Shown: piece by piece, positions 43,197-43,278 of the stretch
How the letters are laid out: each line of letters starts with the position of its first letter
Numbering within the stretch: the first letter of the stretch is position 1
Assembly (NCBI GenBank): GCA_900768785.1
Contig: CAAGEG010000152.1
Coordinates: forward strand, 1 to 43,278
DNA: 43,278 nt
Direction: 5' to 3'
Origin: an uncultured Prevotella sp.
GTDB lineage: Bacteria; Bacteroidota; Bacteroidia; Bacteroidales; Bacteroidaceae
Made by a program: the position numbers and the translations under genes
Notes under the pieces: generated by a model
The model's input: only the letters and a program-made list of their open reading frames with translations
The model's database searches: none
Told to the model about the DNA's origin: nothing

Positions 43197-43278
43197 AATG
43201 CACATATTTTAAATAGTAATTATTATAACTAATTGATAATCAATGATAGTAATATTTTAGAAGAAAAAACAAGGGGCG

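Larger units (their letters stand above)
42927..43278. other. 352-nt region after the helicase
   Basis: No supported gene is present. It holds a diverged solo MITE end (43030-43047) and an 8-nt tandem repeat (43165-43196). An 84-codon frame (42958-43212) crosses both and is judged spurious. No strong terminator is seen. Confidence 0.6.

Noticed and set aside
42958..43212. An 84-codon plus-strand frame after the helicase
   Set aside because: It crosses a MITE end and the octamer repeat, and its composition is unlike neighbouring genes; no promoter or homologue recognised.

Overview
The window looks like chromosomal DNA of a Bacteroidales bacterium, most likely a Prevotella-type (Prevotellaceae) genome. 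Signs seen or inferred: AT-rich DNA; starts without Shine-Dalgarno sequences; many promoters of the Bacteroidetes type (TTTG - about 19 nt - TAnnTTTG); a class III fructose-bisphosphatase; a fused LpxC-FabZ; a HisIE fusion; a eukaryote-like (GT3) glycogen synthase next to a DUF3417-type glucan phosphorylase; and Bacteroidales-restricted families (DUF3256, DUF5715, a metal-type TonB receptor with a small Cys/His-rich partner). Nearly all genes are housekeeping. No phage, conjugative, CRISPR or restriction module was seen.

Layout. 197-11942 is almost entirely minus strand: purU, then hisH-hisA-hisF-hisIE (late histidine pathway), an FtsE-like ABC ATPase, lysC-lysA (lysine/DAP), a membrane GT2 glycosyltransferase, and a GT4-like gene overlapping fbp. 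12159-13265 holds a plus-strand DUF3256 gene, a probable small RNA with its own promoter and terminator, and a minus-strand tRNA-Ser/tRNA-Glu pair. 13991-18264 is the glycogen pair glgA-glgP (minus). 18895-23984 is clpC, a small Cys/His protein and a TonB receptor (plus). 24682-25542 is a DUF5715 gene (minus). 25803-33899 is a plus-strand run phoH-purC-menG-aroE-purM-prfA-orf48-pyrF-HD hydrolase. 34384-42926 is a lipid A/envelope run: lpxD, lpxC-fabZ, lpxA, miaA, a class A PBP and a Pif1-like helicase.

The most unusual content is between genes. (1) A MITE-like element of 188-190 bp has 18-bp terminal inverted repeats. It is present as two complete copies in opposite orientation (24148-24337 and 34005-34192), each flanked by its own 5-bp direct repeat (ATAAA; TTAAA). 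There is also a rearranged copy near 13461-13642, and isolated ends near 18503 and 43030. (2) Two tandem arrays of a 22-nt unit (consensus near AAACAGCATAGTTACGATGG) lie at 13760-13847 and 24581-24668, both on the 3' side of minus-strand genes. (3) A 66-bp tandem promoter/leader cassette lies upstream of clpC. Its internal hairpin shows compensatory changes between copies, and a related single-copy cassette lies upstream of lpxD. (4) A candidate small RNA lies at about 12872-12944. (5) A possible 3' remnant of an outer-membrane protein gene lies at 24424-24582. All of this was read by eye, with no database search or folding run.
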